Shown here in pieces: positions 1-12,500 of a stretch of 64,000 nt of DNA (position 1 is the first letter of the stretch; every line of letters begins with the position of its first letter). The notes under the pieces were generated by a model. The model saw only the letters and a list, made by a program, of their open reading frames with translations. It made no database searches and was not told where the DNA came from. The DNA is from Lingula anatina. Taxonomy: Eukaryota; Brachiopoda; Lingulata; Lingulida; Lingulidae. A program made the translations under genes and the position numbers. Location: contig NW_019774180.1 in NCBI RefSeq assembly GCF_001039355.2, positions 342,042 through 406,041 on the forward strand. The letters are read 5' to 3'.

Positions 1-249
1 TCCATGTCTATAAAATTGTATTATCTATGACAAGTTTCTCTGAGCTAAAATATTACTTATTCAGTCAATTTGGGGCTTAAATTAACTTAAATTACCAATG
101 AAGTAGCCTTGTGCTTCTTTCTTGGTGAGATTAGGTATATAATGACATTTTGTAGTTGCGTATTTATGGTGTAAGTTCAAGGTTTCATTTGTGAAACACT
201 TTTACATAATATTTATTATTATCCTCCAGATTGTAATTTTTTCTTACAG

Positions 250-3200
250 GTGGTGGCACACCTCCATACCCAATGCAGAGTAAGTGCAATTTGATTTATA
301 AGCATAACATCTAGATTCAGTTGCTCTGGAGGTTCAGACAGATGCAACTTGGGTGAAAAATTCTGTTATGTATTGTACATAACATTTTTACTCAACCAAG
401 AAGTATATTGAATAACAAAAATACAGCATATGCAATTAATTGGAATGCATGTATGATATGGAGTGATGTTTGTTATGTTTCAAAAACCAAACTGTCAAAG
501 GAATTAAAAAAACAAGCAACATCAAAGGAAAACATATTGTCCCATTTGTTTTGTGTCATTGTTGTATTTGGAAATGTGGAATGGTGTAACTGCATCCTTG
601 TACCTTGATTGTTGCATGTTTGTTTGTTTTCTACTTCAGACAGCAGTCAGACACCCTACCCACCTGCATCAACAGGTACAATACACATGTAATTTATTTC
701 TGTATTCAAGATATATGTGCACACATTCTTATATTATCATAAAATTTTAGGTAATATGTTTGATCTACACATCTCAAGCATGCCAATATAAGTGACAAGT
801 ATTTTAAAGGAAGAGCTATTTTGGAGTATTTTATCACTTAGCTTTCAGTGTGCCTACATTTATTTGAGTCGCAAATGTATTCCATTTCACCTGTAAACTG
901 TTCATAAACACATCCAAAGCTGTTTGAGCAACCACCCATCATTTGCATGTTGAATCTGCATGTTTGTATTTGCTCCAGGTGCTTCCCAGCCCCCCTATCC
1001 CAGTGCTAATTCTTCAGGTAGTGTTCCCATATATATATATATATATATTTTTTTTTTTATCTGCCTAGGAGGTTGTCTTTGTCTTTTTTTTTTTAATAAT
1101 CTAACTCAAGAAGTTATGGGTGGATTTTGATAAAAATTTTAGAATAGATCAGAAGTTGTTTAACTTGAAATTAGATTTTGGTGGTGATACATTAATACTT
1201 TAATTTAATTACAATGAGAATTGAGCTGCCTTGGCAGAGTTAGGTGCTGCCTTAGTGCTTTTATAGTTATTTATATTTCTAACTGTACTGGCATATTGAA
1301 CATCTGCTTAAATTTATCTTCTTATTTTTTAAACTACAGTAATCTTTTGCAAAATGATACCTCATAAGTGACATTGTTAAGTGAGCTGTCATGCATCATT
1401 TTATTATTAAACCAGAGCATATATAAAGTCGTGTTGACAGATTATTTCAACAGTAATATTAAGTGATTGATGTTCATCCTCATAGATCCTGTACTGCAAC
1501 CTCCTCCATCACCAGGTATTTTCATGTGTACTGCAAATATGAGAACAGTTTGCTTCTAGACTCTTTATGCATAGCTTTATATGAAAAATATTATATGAAA
1601 AATCTGTATGTGCTGTTGGGTCCTGAAGCTTTGACATATGAAATATAATACTAATGGTATGCTAGCAGTGACCTCTAATATGTTGATTTATAGAAAGATA
1701 TGTCATCATAAGCCATAAGGCATGTTTTAAAATTTTTTGGTGGTGGTGTTGTCTCAAAACTTCGTATAATGCAGTATGTTTTTAAAACCAGTAGTCTCTT
1801 TTCTGTATAAAGGAAATTTGATTTTGTCTCCATATGTTGCTTGATCCAATTCATAAAGTGCACCAAAATAACCCACACTAATATATGCTTTTGGTGATAG
1901 CATATTTTTGGTTGTTCATAATAGTAGAAAGATTATTATGGTATTTATATAGAGAGATATATACCTAATGAGGAATTGTCAAGCTATATAGCATTTATGC
2001 TGTTTGTTCCATCAAATATTTATAAAATGCATTGCTGTGTCACTGTTTGTAGGATTCATGCCCATGCCAAGTGTAGGTGGACCAACAAATCCTCCATACC
2101 CAGCATACCAGCCTTCGTATCCTCCTACAAGCTATCCATCTGCTGGTGCAGGATCTGGGGGTTATCCAGGTGGTGGATATGGTGGTTATCCTCCTCAAGG
2201 GTCCTCTTACCCTGCTACTTCAAGTTACCCAGGAAGCCAGGGGTATCAACCAAGTCAGCCAAGTTTTGCTACACCAACTACTGCAGGTATGAAAGTTTAA
2301 GATGAGTGAAGAAAAGGATGTCTAATTCACTTACTTTTGAAATTGATGGTCATTATACAGTAAAATTGATTACCTTGGCAATTAGTTTAATAAAAAATTG
2401 TAAAAAATTGTGTGCCTGTATGTCAGTCTTCCTGTATACAATGTTTTATGATTTATTTCCACTTTTTGGGCTTGAATAACTTTGATGATGAAAGCAGTGT
2501 AAAAACCTGTCTATTTGCAGCTTTGATTTTTAAAACCTGAAATTGTGACTTTGGTTTAAGGTGGACCTTATAAGATATTTTTTGCTATTAATGTAGCTAT
2601 GCAACAGAGTGCAGCAATTTCGGATGAGCAAATCAGGCTGTCCCTTGTTTCTGCAGTTGAAGATAAGATGAGAAGAAGATTAAAAGAGATCTTTGCTCAA
2701 GCACAGGTAAAACACTTTTTATTATTTTTCAGAAATTTTTAATAGGCTTTTCAAATATTATGAACAAAACGATGTTCAGGGAGATGTGATATATCAGTCT
2801 TGTAAGAATGTTTGAATTAAAATTTTGTTGTTCTGCAGGCTGAAATGGATGCATTGAAGAAGACGCAAGATGATCTAAACAATGGGAAAACAAAACTAGA
2901 TGATATGATTTCCAGACTAAGAGCAGAACAGGTAGCCTGTTCCTTTGGATATTGTATAAATTATGAACTTGTTATAGAAAACGTTGTTTTTACTTTTCAC
3001 ATTGAAATATGAAATCACATTGAAAATGACCTTCTGTTGGTGAAGGTGCATCATAAGATAATATGTATTAAAATTTTACATGCTGTTAATATTCCTACTA
3101 CAGATAATTCATGGAAATTGAATATTATATTATGCTTATTTTCAATTCATTTATTGTAGAATGAAGTGGGGAGAAGTTTAGAAATTCTAACAGAAAAGGA

Positions 3201-4036
3201 TAATGAAATAAGAGAAGCTCTTAGGAAAATGGAAAGTCAAAATGACTTAAATATTGATGATGCAGTGGTCACCACAGCCCCATTATATAAGCAGTAAGTA
3301 AAAGATCGACTGAGATTTAATATTCAATTTTGTTTGCTTTCTTATCTTGTCCTATCTGATAACAGAACATAAATTGGCTGTAGAATTGTTTTCTGCACAT
3401 ATCATTTGATCTATATTGACAAGCAATAAATCAGTATTTGAATCATATTGCCATAAATATTTATGCTTTATCTGTAGTTTTTTTTTTTTTTAGATCAGAA
3501 TGAATATATGTATAAATATTTTGATAACTTGTTTTCCTGTTTTCAGGTTGATGAATGCTTTTGCTGAGGAACAATCAATAGAAGATGCTATATATTATAT
3601 AGGTGAAGCTCTACGGAAAGGGGTTATTGATCTGGATGTATTTCTCAAGGTGCCTTTAAATTTATTGTTCAACAAAAGTATTTCTATACAAAAATGAAAT
3701 TGATGCTAGAAAAAATGTATTATCCTCAGAAATATAGAACACATTTATGTGATAACAAATCTATTTCTTTTCATACCTGGTCCATTGTATAACAGAAAAA
3801 TTAATTAAGTTAATTTGTCAGTCATTAACTTTTTCACTGTTTCATATACAAATCAAGATATTTGTTTATGAAACTGTAATCTATACATTGATATGTTGCT
3901 TAAAGTTGACCTATTGAATAACAGATGATTATCACTTATTTTGCAGCAAGTCAGAGAGTTGTCACGACAGCAGTTCATGCTTAGAGCCCTTATTCAAAAA
4001 TGCAGGCAAAAAGCTGGCTTACCAGAAATAGGATAA
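250..4036 (+). CDS. TSG101: TSG101, ESCRT-I subunit (3' part; UEV domain lies upstream of the window)
   Basis: TSG101 is the ESCRT-I subunit that sorts ubiquitinated cargo into multivesicular bodies and serves in cytokinesis. Coding exons seen: 250-279, 640-675, 979-1017, 1486-1515, 2053-2286, 2597-2706, 2839-2931, 3160-3293, 3547-3649 and 3947-4036; all have AG/GT borders and the phases join without a break. The first five exons encode the Pro/Tyr/Gly-rich linker (motifs such as PPYP and GGYPGGGYGGYPP). The next three encode a charged coiled coil. The last two encode the steadiness box, with GEALRKGVIDLDVFLK, LSRQQFMLRALIQK and the C-terminal AGLPEIG before TAA at 4034-4036. The steadiness box is the diagnostic part: it closely follows the known family pattern. 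The N-terminal UEV (PTAP-binding) domain and the start codon are outside the window. The linker micro-exons are all multiples of three and in the same phase (see findings). Confidence 0.95.
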
Positions 4037-4169
4037 TTGGCAAACAACTACATGCAGAACTGTGCTTTGATGTCTGAATGACTGATAACAATTGTGATAA
4101 ATCAACTGCCCTTGCTTCAGCTGATACTTTTAATGATGGATCTTCTAATCAGAAAAAAATCTGATGTTG

Positions 4170-4175
4170 AATAAA
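4170..4175 (+). terminator. Proximal AATAAA polyadenylation signal candidate for TSG101
   Basis: AATAAA lies 134 bases after the TSG101 stop codon. Further AATAAA copies occur at 4688-4693 and 4923-4928, so alternative 3' ends are possible. The hexamer is common by chance in this AT-rich DNA, so only transcript ends can choose between them. Confidence 0.4.
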
Positions 4176-4922
4176 ATGTTATTATAATCCATAGAAACCC
4201 AAGTCTCCATGTTCATATACTGCAGTGGGCGTGCTCTGATAGAGAACCTTTTAGAGTTGACCATATGGAAGACATCGGATGAGTTTCACAAAAGTCAGAA
4301 ATTAAGAATATATCGTATATACCCCAGCCTGATTAGACAATTATTTTGTATAGTTCTGGCATAATGAAATTGTCTTGCTTCAATGAAGCATAGAAGATTT
4401 TTCTAGCAGGTAGGCAAATGCTGTTGGTTCTTTTGAATTTTCTCAATTGATGTATTACGACATCATTGCATGAAAGTTCCATTTCTTTTGTCAAGTATTG
4501 GGTAACTTTTTTTCCTCAAAGATTCCCTAGAAATGTATATTTTCATAAATTTTTACTGAATGGGAAAGGAATTCACAGAAAAGTAAAGTCATATTAACTG
4601 CTTTTATTTGTAAACTATATAGGTAAACTTTGTGATGTAAGTGTTCACATTCATTATTTTCTTGAAAGATGTCAGCATGGTGTAGTGAATAAATTGGAAA
4701 TTATTATAAAATGTATGACAGCCTAATTATATCACTATCTATATGTTTTTGTTAGTTATCTTCTGGAAGTGAAAATTCCTCTTTCATGAGATGATAAAAA
4801 GGACAAGTCTGTTATTTCATCTGTTTTTTATTCATATAAAAGCTAGATTTATTCATAACTGATTAACTGTATTCCCTCTAACTAAACGAAGATTTCGGGT
4901 TTATGATGATCTATTCTGTATG

Positions 4923-4928
4923 AATAAA
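4923..4928 (+). terminator. Distal AATAAA polyadenylation signal candidate for TSG101
   Basis: AATAAA followed by AT-rich and GTG-containing sequence, about 890 bases after the stop codon. This is the last such hexamer before the MITE at 5303. It is a candidate only. Confidence 0.3.
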
Positions 4929-5302
4929 ATATAAAATTTTGTGCATGCATGTACAGTTTTACACTTGTGGCTGAAATTAGTTCATTAAAGCACAGATAAT
5001 GCCTTATACCATAAGATGTTAATATAAGCAGAATCTTAGGATAAAGGTTCTCTTCGAGTTGTAAATTTTATTCAATGTTAATGAGGAAAGCACCAAAAGG
5101 AGCATAAAAATTGGGAAATGGTGTGAGAAAAAGAAGAAAACCTAAGTTACATGGACTAAAATGATTTCAGTGTTCTAGACAAAAGAAACACTGTAAGTAT
5201 ACATCTATGCAGTAAGGGAACAAGTCATTACATGAAAATGCTTTAATACATTTCTTTAATCAACTTCCCGTGATTGATTCAGAAGTACTAGTATGAAATA
5301 TG

Positions 5303-5475
5303 GGGGCATCTTGATAGTCTGAAGGTTCATTGGTCCGAAGGTTCATTGGTCCGAAAAGTGGTAACATTATCATCGATTTTTTAATCAAGGGTTCATTGGT
5401 CCGAAGTTTCTATAGTGAACATTCGGACCAATGAACCTTCGGACTATTGAACCCTCGGACTATCACTACGGCCCC
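5303..5475. mobile_element. MULE-like MITE with ~50-bp terminal inverted repeats and 9-10 bp target duplication
   Basis: The ends begin GGGGC and carry an imperfect inverted repeat of about 50 bases: the left arm has GATAGTCTGAAGG, the right arm reads GATAGTCCGAGGG on the other strand. The arms contain several copies of a 16-base unit, GGTTCATTGGTCCGAA, direct in the left arm and inverted in the right. The element is flanked by TGAAATATG at 5294-5302 and again at 5476-5484; a tenth base (G) also matches. A 9-10 bp duplication with long G-rich inverted ends is typical of Mutator-like DNA transposons. It is too short (173 bp) to code, so it is non-autonomous. Confidence 0.8.
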
Positions 5476-5485
5476 TGAAATATGG

Positions 5486-6318
5486 AGTAAGTGCTATGCC
5501 AAAAATATTTCAGTAAAAGCAAAAGATCAAATGTGTTTATTTTAGGCTTAGTGTTCTTGAAATATTTAAATAAATTTAAAATGCCAATAGTACTGTGGAT
5601 ATTAGTATCTGGTGTGTCTGAGTGATGGCTCACAGAAAAGTTGCAATGTACATGTATGTTTACACAAAGTAGGATTGTTTTGATGCCCAAAAGAAAAGTT
5701 GAAAATAAACAATATTAAACAATATGTGCTGTTATATTTTCAATTCAAAAAGATACGATTCAGCAAAAAGAAATGTCTTTATTCGCCTGCAATTGATAAT
5801 TTGTGAGCACCTGTCCAAGTTACTATGACACTAAGAAGTAAATGTGAAAGTAAGAGTTTGGTTGGCTTCTGGGGTCACATACATCGTTATTAAAACACGG
5901 AAGTTATTTTCATCTTTTCCTAAAAGAGATTCTGTCGCGGAAAACTAAAATTATTTAAAAGTTAAACAAACACTTATTAATTGATCTATTCACAAAATTT
6001 CTAAAACTCTTAAAGTTGAGAAGTGTCATTTTACTTTGCTCTAAGCGCCACACAAGCGCGGCCACGACAGAGGCATTTGCAGACGTCAATACTCCTACAC
6101 TTGGAGTCGAGCTTCCCACACAATGGATTTCTTTTAACGAGGATTCTCTATTGCAGAATAACATCTACTGCCATAAGCTAAAAGCTTTAAAAGACCAAAG
6201 TAGCAATGTGTTACTTGTTGCTTGAGACCTAAATCTATCGTTATGTACTGATGTTGATCATAGGTTTGCTGACATCGGGTAGCTATCTTAGACACGAAGT
6301 TGTTAATACAGCTGCAAT
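5486..6318 (+). promoter_or_regulatory. Intergenic DNA with likely ARFGEF3 promoter / 5' UTR near its right end
   Basis: This stretch separates the TSG101 3' end from the ARFGEF3 start codon. The first 500 bases are AT-rich with no supported gene. From about 6040 there is a local rise in CpG (AAGCGCCACACAAGCGCGGCC and nearby), as expected for a core promoter or 5' UTR just upstream of the ATG at 6319. No TATA box or transcription start can be fixed from sequence alone. Confidence 0.35.
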
Positions 6319-6481
6319 ATGGAGGATTTACTAACTCAGATTTCAAAGGACGCTGCTCCTGCCAAATTTGCTAATTTAAAGAAAGCGTGTAAAGAGGCAT
6401 TAGGTAGGTTTGAATTTTAATCCAAAGCAAGGCAGTGGACAGCAGTCACCACTGAGAATGACACCGTTTCCAAAACGCTTC

Positions 6482-6542
<61 letters not shown>

Positions 6543-9500
6543 TTTTATGTGTTATATTATTGTCATTACTATTATAATCATGTTTTGGTGGTGGTGGGGT
6601 ATACATGCGACGTGAGTTATTTAGTTTACCATACAATAGCTAATTTTCAGAGAGCTTTTGATATGATGGTATTGATAATGGCAATTATTAGCCAGTGGAT
6701 TTTTTTTTTTTTTTTTGTCATTTTAGGAGCAAAGTTTCAATACAGGTTTAATGTTTTTCATAAAATGATTTTAAAAATTATGTGGAGCTGTAGAAAATCA
6801 TTTTATCAACATGTACATTTTGAGGTGACCTGTTGGGGTGCAGTGCAGAAAATACAGCAATCTTTTTGGCAACATCATTTTTGTTTTTGATTTAATCATT
6901 TTGTTGAGAGAAAAAAAAAACAGGTAAGAAAAAGAGATATCGTTATTCTTAATTTTAATTACCAGACCAATTTTTATTTTCATCAGATTAATGTTACAAG
7001 AAGAATCATCCTATCCCAATTTTCAAAACCTGTTTTTCTTTGCTGCCTCAGTTAAAAGTTTGGAGAATGTTAATTCATTATTGGTATGCGTGATTTTGGT
7101 GTTAAAATATTGTGAAGAACAATTTTGGTGTCTAAAGTCATATTCTGTGGCCTGTTGTAATCTATATTTCAAAGTTCTCATAATTAAGTAAGTGTCATGA
7201 AATATGTTCAATTTTTCAGATGAGAGCATCTGATGATAGAGATTTGAATGCAATATGTTGCCATGCATATTATATTTATGGTCATCTACTCTTCAAGTAC
7301 TGCTGAACAATTTACAGTATTTTCCAGGCAAATCAATACATGTATACACTTGACTATATTTGTAGATTTTCTTGGAGATGAGAGCAAGGCATCCAAAGCC
7401 CCAGTCTATTTGCTCAGGTGGGAAACAAAGAATCAATATGGTGAAATTATAACTGTTTCGCACTGTGCTGCAAAAGTACTTTATTATAAACACAGTCATT
7501 TACTGCTATTAAAAATCAGATCAGTCAGTTTAAGGAAGTACAAGTAGGTGAAGGATGTATGTAAACATTAATTATAATTTTGAGATTTCCTCAGTTTCAT
7601 ATTTCTAAGCTAACACCAAAAGTAACACGTCACATTTTGATAACCACTGATGAAGCATTTCTCTATGATATGTTTCTTAATTTTTTTAAACCACTTTTTT
7701 CCCTTTTCATACAGATTTTCATTAAATCTTTGAATTTGCCTCAGTAATATCTTTTTTCTTGAAATTATATATATGATAGGAATATGAAAATAATGATTAA
7801 AATAGATTGAGTGACAAGATATAGGAATTATGAACTGTCCCCCATATGTAAATCAAAATTTTTATTATTTACAGAGAAAAATGTTTGTCTCCGCTACAGT
7901 TGGCCATGGAGTCCCACAACCACAAACTTGCCACTTCTGCTGTTGGCGGTTTGCAGGTAAGGATACAGCTCCCACTGAGACTACAGTGTGAGTGTTAATT
8001 GATCCCAAAGTTTAGTAAATCCAGCAGTGAATTAGCTTTTGTGCAAACAAAATTAGACATTTCTCAGGGGAAATTGTAAAGATTGTTTTCAATTTCCTTT
8101 TAGTGCATGTATATTTTATAGAAACAAAATGTTGTTAAATGATTTGTCATTTAGCAGTTGTAGTATTAAGAAATGTGGTCTTGCTCAGATTGGCTAAAGC
8201 AAAGACAGGTCTAACCCTGTCTTCAAAAATGAAAAAATATTTTTAAAAAAGATTTAAGGGGGAGTTAAAATAATGGATAACGATCACCAGCTGACTATCT
8301 TCTGCAAACGAAGTCCCTTGAACAAATATGAAAATTGCTTTCTTGTGTTGCTCTTGTCACAAGGATCTCCCGTTGAAGATATTAAAATTGCCTTCTTGGA
8401 TCGGTTAGGATCTCCGACTGATGCTCTTCTGCAAGGGAAGTCCCTTGAACGAAAATGAAATCTGCCTTCTTATCTCGCTTGGATTGCAAACGATCTCTTG
8501 CTGACGATCCTCTGCAAACGAAGCCCCTTGAATAAAAATGAAAATTGCTTTCTCCTTTCGCTTGGAACGTGAACAATCTCCCACTGTAGATACGAAAAAT
8601 TGCCTTCTACTCTGTTCAGATTAGTAAAGTATCTCATGCTCTGGATCTTCAGCTAACAAAGTGTCTTTAACAAATATGAAAATTACCTCCTTGTCTATCG
8701 GGTGCTGTGTGTATAAAGGTCCGGAGGGTCTCCCCTTCCATAATTTAGCAGTCAGTTTGCTCCAAGGACGTTTATATGTCCTTGGTTTGCTCAGACTTCA
8801 TTTAGGGCCTATATGTGCTTTGTACCAAATGTAGGTCACTCTTGTCACTGCTGTGCTTGATGTGGATAAACCGGATTATGCATTTCTGAACAGGTACATT
8901 TATTTTCTATTAAGGCTATTTTCTATCAAATTTATTTAGCAATCTGTTTTTGGTGTTTGAAAGAGTGGTTTATGACTTTCAGGTTTCATTTGGGCAGAGT
9001 GCAAGCAATTATGGGAGGAAGGCTTGAAGGCCTACATACGGCAATGGTGGAACTGGTTGGACTTCATCATGCTGTCCCTTTATCTGTGTACCTTCTCTCT
9101 ACGGACAGTGGCGTTCATACAAATCCAATCCGGAGATTATGGCCCATCCGAACTTGACCGGAAGTACTGGCCCATGGAAGACCCGACTCTGATCTCCGAG
9201 GGTTTATTTGCTGTGGCCAACGTGTTCAGTTTTGCACGAATCATTTACCTTTTCCTGGCCAATCCAAACCTTGGTCCGTTGCAGATTTCTCTTGGGTGCA
9301 TGTTGATTGACATTGCTAAGTTCTTGTTTATTTTCATGCTAGTGTTGGCGTCATTTGCATGCGGACTTAACCAGTTGTATTCGTCTTATCAACCACCTGA
9401 TGGATCCACAGCGCCGTTTTACACGTATGTATTCTTTGAATAAATCCCATAAATCAGTTTCCAATCATCTTTGTAATTATTGAATGGAATTATTTGTGAT

Positions 9501-12500
9501 TTTGTAAAATTGTCGACTAGATACACATATATTTTTATATTTTCATACACACGAAAGCTCAGGAAAATCAAGAAAGCAATTTGGATTACGGTTTAAGTAT
9601 ATACCTTTGTTGATAGTATAAATGTCAACCATCATCGCAATGAAGAGCATCCTTTTTTCGTCTTGCCTATAGTTTGCATTATCAAAAACAGCCCTGTATT
9701 TGCTCTTGGATCGGAACTCATGAAATTCCTTAACGTGCCATAAACCATTATAAACCCAAATTTTACAACAGTTCTTGGTGTCTTCAGTGTTTAATAAGGT
9801 TGACTGTTCCTATTTCCCACCCACACTGGTTAATTTTTTTTTCATCCAGGCTAGACCAGAGTGTAGGCACGTTAATTTGGTCGCTGTTCGGTTTGACACA
9901 GTTGAAGGACATCAACATAAAAGATGGACAGCCGTTCACCAAGGGGATTGGGGAGTTGCTGTTTATGGTGTACCATGCCATGGCAATCATAGTCCTAATC
10001 AATATGCTAATTGCCATGATGTCAAGTTCCTTTCAGGACATTGAGGTAAGTAGCTTGGCACGGGTATTGTCCTAGAATCAATACATACTTTCCAGCGATG
10101 ATCCCTTTTTGTTTACAATGCCAGAACCTGGACAGGCACACATAAACGTTGAATGAATATCCATACATAAACATTGAATGAATACCCATATATTTTTGGT
10201 CTGAAATTTTCGAATTCCATTCTGCATTTGACTTATTTCATCGTACATTTTATTTAGTTGCAGACGTTTTCAATCCGTGATTTAATCACGTACCAATATA
10301 CAAAAAGTACATCTGTGAAGTAATTACTTTACCATAAAACAATTGGATATATATTTCAGAAACATCCATACAGCTTTGGTCAGTGTTTTATCTTGAAGGG
10401 CCCTACACACCTTTATTTGAATAATTTGTACATTTGTGTACCTTACACAGGCACATGGCGACCGTGAGTGGAAATTTGCGCGTACAAAACTNTTTTTTTT
10501 TTTTTTTTAATGCAACTCAAACAATATTCTCATGAATCATAATCACAGTTTTTCAAGCACTGAAAAAGCAAAACTAGTATTCTGTGATACTGTTGGTTTG
10601 TTATAAAACCTAGAAAAGGTATTGTTGTTACTCCAACCAGCTGTACGTAAAATGGTACTGAGTGGAATATTGGCAGCAAAAGCTTTACTAGTAGAAGCTG
10701 CACGTGTGCTATGTGCTTTAAACACACTTGTATCCACTCCAGCCTTTAACATGACTGTCTTTATCCATCTAGCAATCGTATCCTTTTTTACAGGATTAAA
10801 AGGTCTGTTGTAACTAAGAAAAAGTTGTGAAACACCACTACTTCTATATTTGCTAGTTCTAATTAAATATTCATGTAACACATTCAACACACAGAGTCTG
10901 CTGTTCTCTGGGAAACCAGGTAAGTTTATGATTGGCTGATCTTTTGTTGGCCTAGACTGTTTAACTAATGCATCAATTAAAAAAGCCACTCCTGTGTCAG
11001 TTTTTAACACTGTTTTAAGGTTCATGAGATGAATTGATTGACATCTTTGTCCTGATATCAGTGCCACCAGCATAACTAGTTTGAGTGTTAGATCTTTGTC
11101 TGAAAGTTCTGAAACTGGTGATAATTTCTCTAGGTATGCTAATACAATATTTGTATCCCATGTGGTTTGGTATCTGGGAAAAGAAGGTCTGCTGTGAAAT
11201 ACACCTTTGATGAAACGCTTGATGAGCTGGTTAGATCCAAGTGTTGAGGAATCTTTCAGTTGCACAAAAGCTGATAAAGCAGATCTTGCAGTGCAAATGG
11301 CACTGTAATTAAGACCAGCTTCAAACAGTTCAGTGAGAAATCCTAATATTTGTGGCACACTTGGCTGAAAGGGATCATAATTGAGTTTAGTGCAGTAATT
11401 AATCCATTTTTTGATGTAGGTGTTGTACTGTTTTCGTGTGCCAGTCCGCCAAGATTGCATAATAATGTCTTGAGTTTTGCCTGAAATACCCTTTTCTTGT
11501 AAGCTTTTCCCGATAACAAACATGCCATCAGCCTCATCTTGTCTGACAGTGGGTGCACCTCCCCTTTTTTGTGCGGAAGGCTCAGGATTTTGTGTGTTGG
11601 CGGCAACAGCACTGGTTCTCTGTAGAGCATCTGAAGGAGGACTGGGAACCATGGCTGTGTGGCCCACAGTGGAGCTATCAGCAAGATGTCGGCCTGGTCT
11701 GTCTGCAGCTTCTGAAGGACCTGATTCAGCATACTGAAAGGAGGAAATGCATAGTTTAAGTTTACAGACCAAGACTGCTGAAAAGCATCTATTGCAAGTG
11801 CATGGGGGTCTGGTTTCCAGGCATAATAAAGTTCTGTCTTATGATTCAACCTGGAGGCAAACAGGTCAACAGAAGGTCTCCCAAGGAATGCAGCTAAATG
11901 CTCAAAAATAGAGGGGGATAAAGACCATTCTGTCCTATCATTAAAATATCTGCTATGTTTGTCTGCCACAACATTAAGGACACCTGGGATGTGAGTTGCT
12001 GAGAGCCAAATGTTGTGTTTAATTGCCCACTTCCAGATAGAAAGGGTGATCTCATTACATTCACTAGAATGGGTGCCTCCCATATTTCTTATGTATGCAA
12101 CAGCAGTAGTATTATCCATCTGTAACTGTACATGTTTTCCACAAATGTCCTTTTGAAAAGACCGTAACCCAAGCTGGGCCGCCCTAAGTTCCAAAAAATT
12201 GATATGTTTAGTCATTTCACATTTCTGCCATCTACCCCCTGTTGTGGACTCTTGTAACACTGCACCCCATCCCATTTTTGATGCATCTGTCTGAATAATA
12301 CAGTCAGGATTGGGGAGTCTTAGATTTTTTGCCAAGTTGATGTTATCTATCCACCATACTATGTCTGTGATTGCCTTGTTACTAAAAATCATATGTGCAT
12401 CAAAATTACCCCTGTTTTTCTTAAGGGCTAGAATTTTATCCATTTCCAGGGACCTGTAGTGTAGTTCCCCATATTGTACCCCAGGTAAAGCTGAAACTAG

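Noticed and set aside
6549-7268. Overlapping open frames on both strands in ARFGEF3 intron 1
   Set aside because: AT-rich chance frames (Phe/Leu/Ile/Lys-rich) with no conserved motif; the true exon 2 is the small 7366-7417 block.
8834-8892. Exon-like block between ATGTAG and AACAG|GTACAT, considered as the preceding TRPC exon
   Set aside because: Its open frame ends in the wrong phase for 8983, the correct phase has a stop, and the translation does not resemble the TRPC segment expected there.
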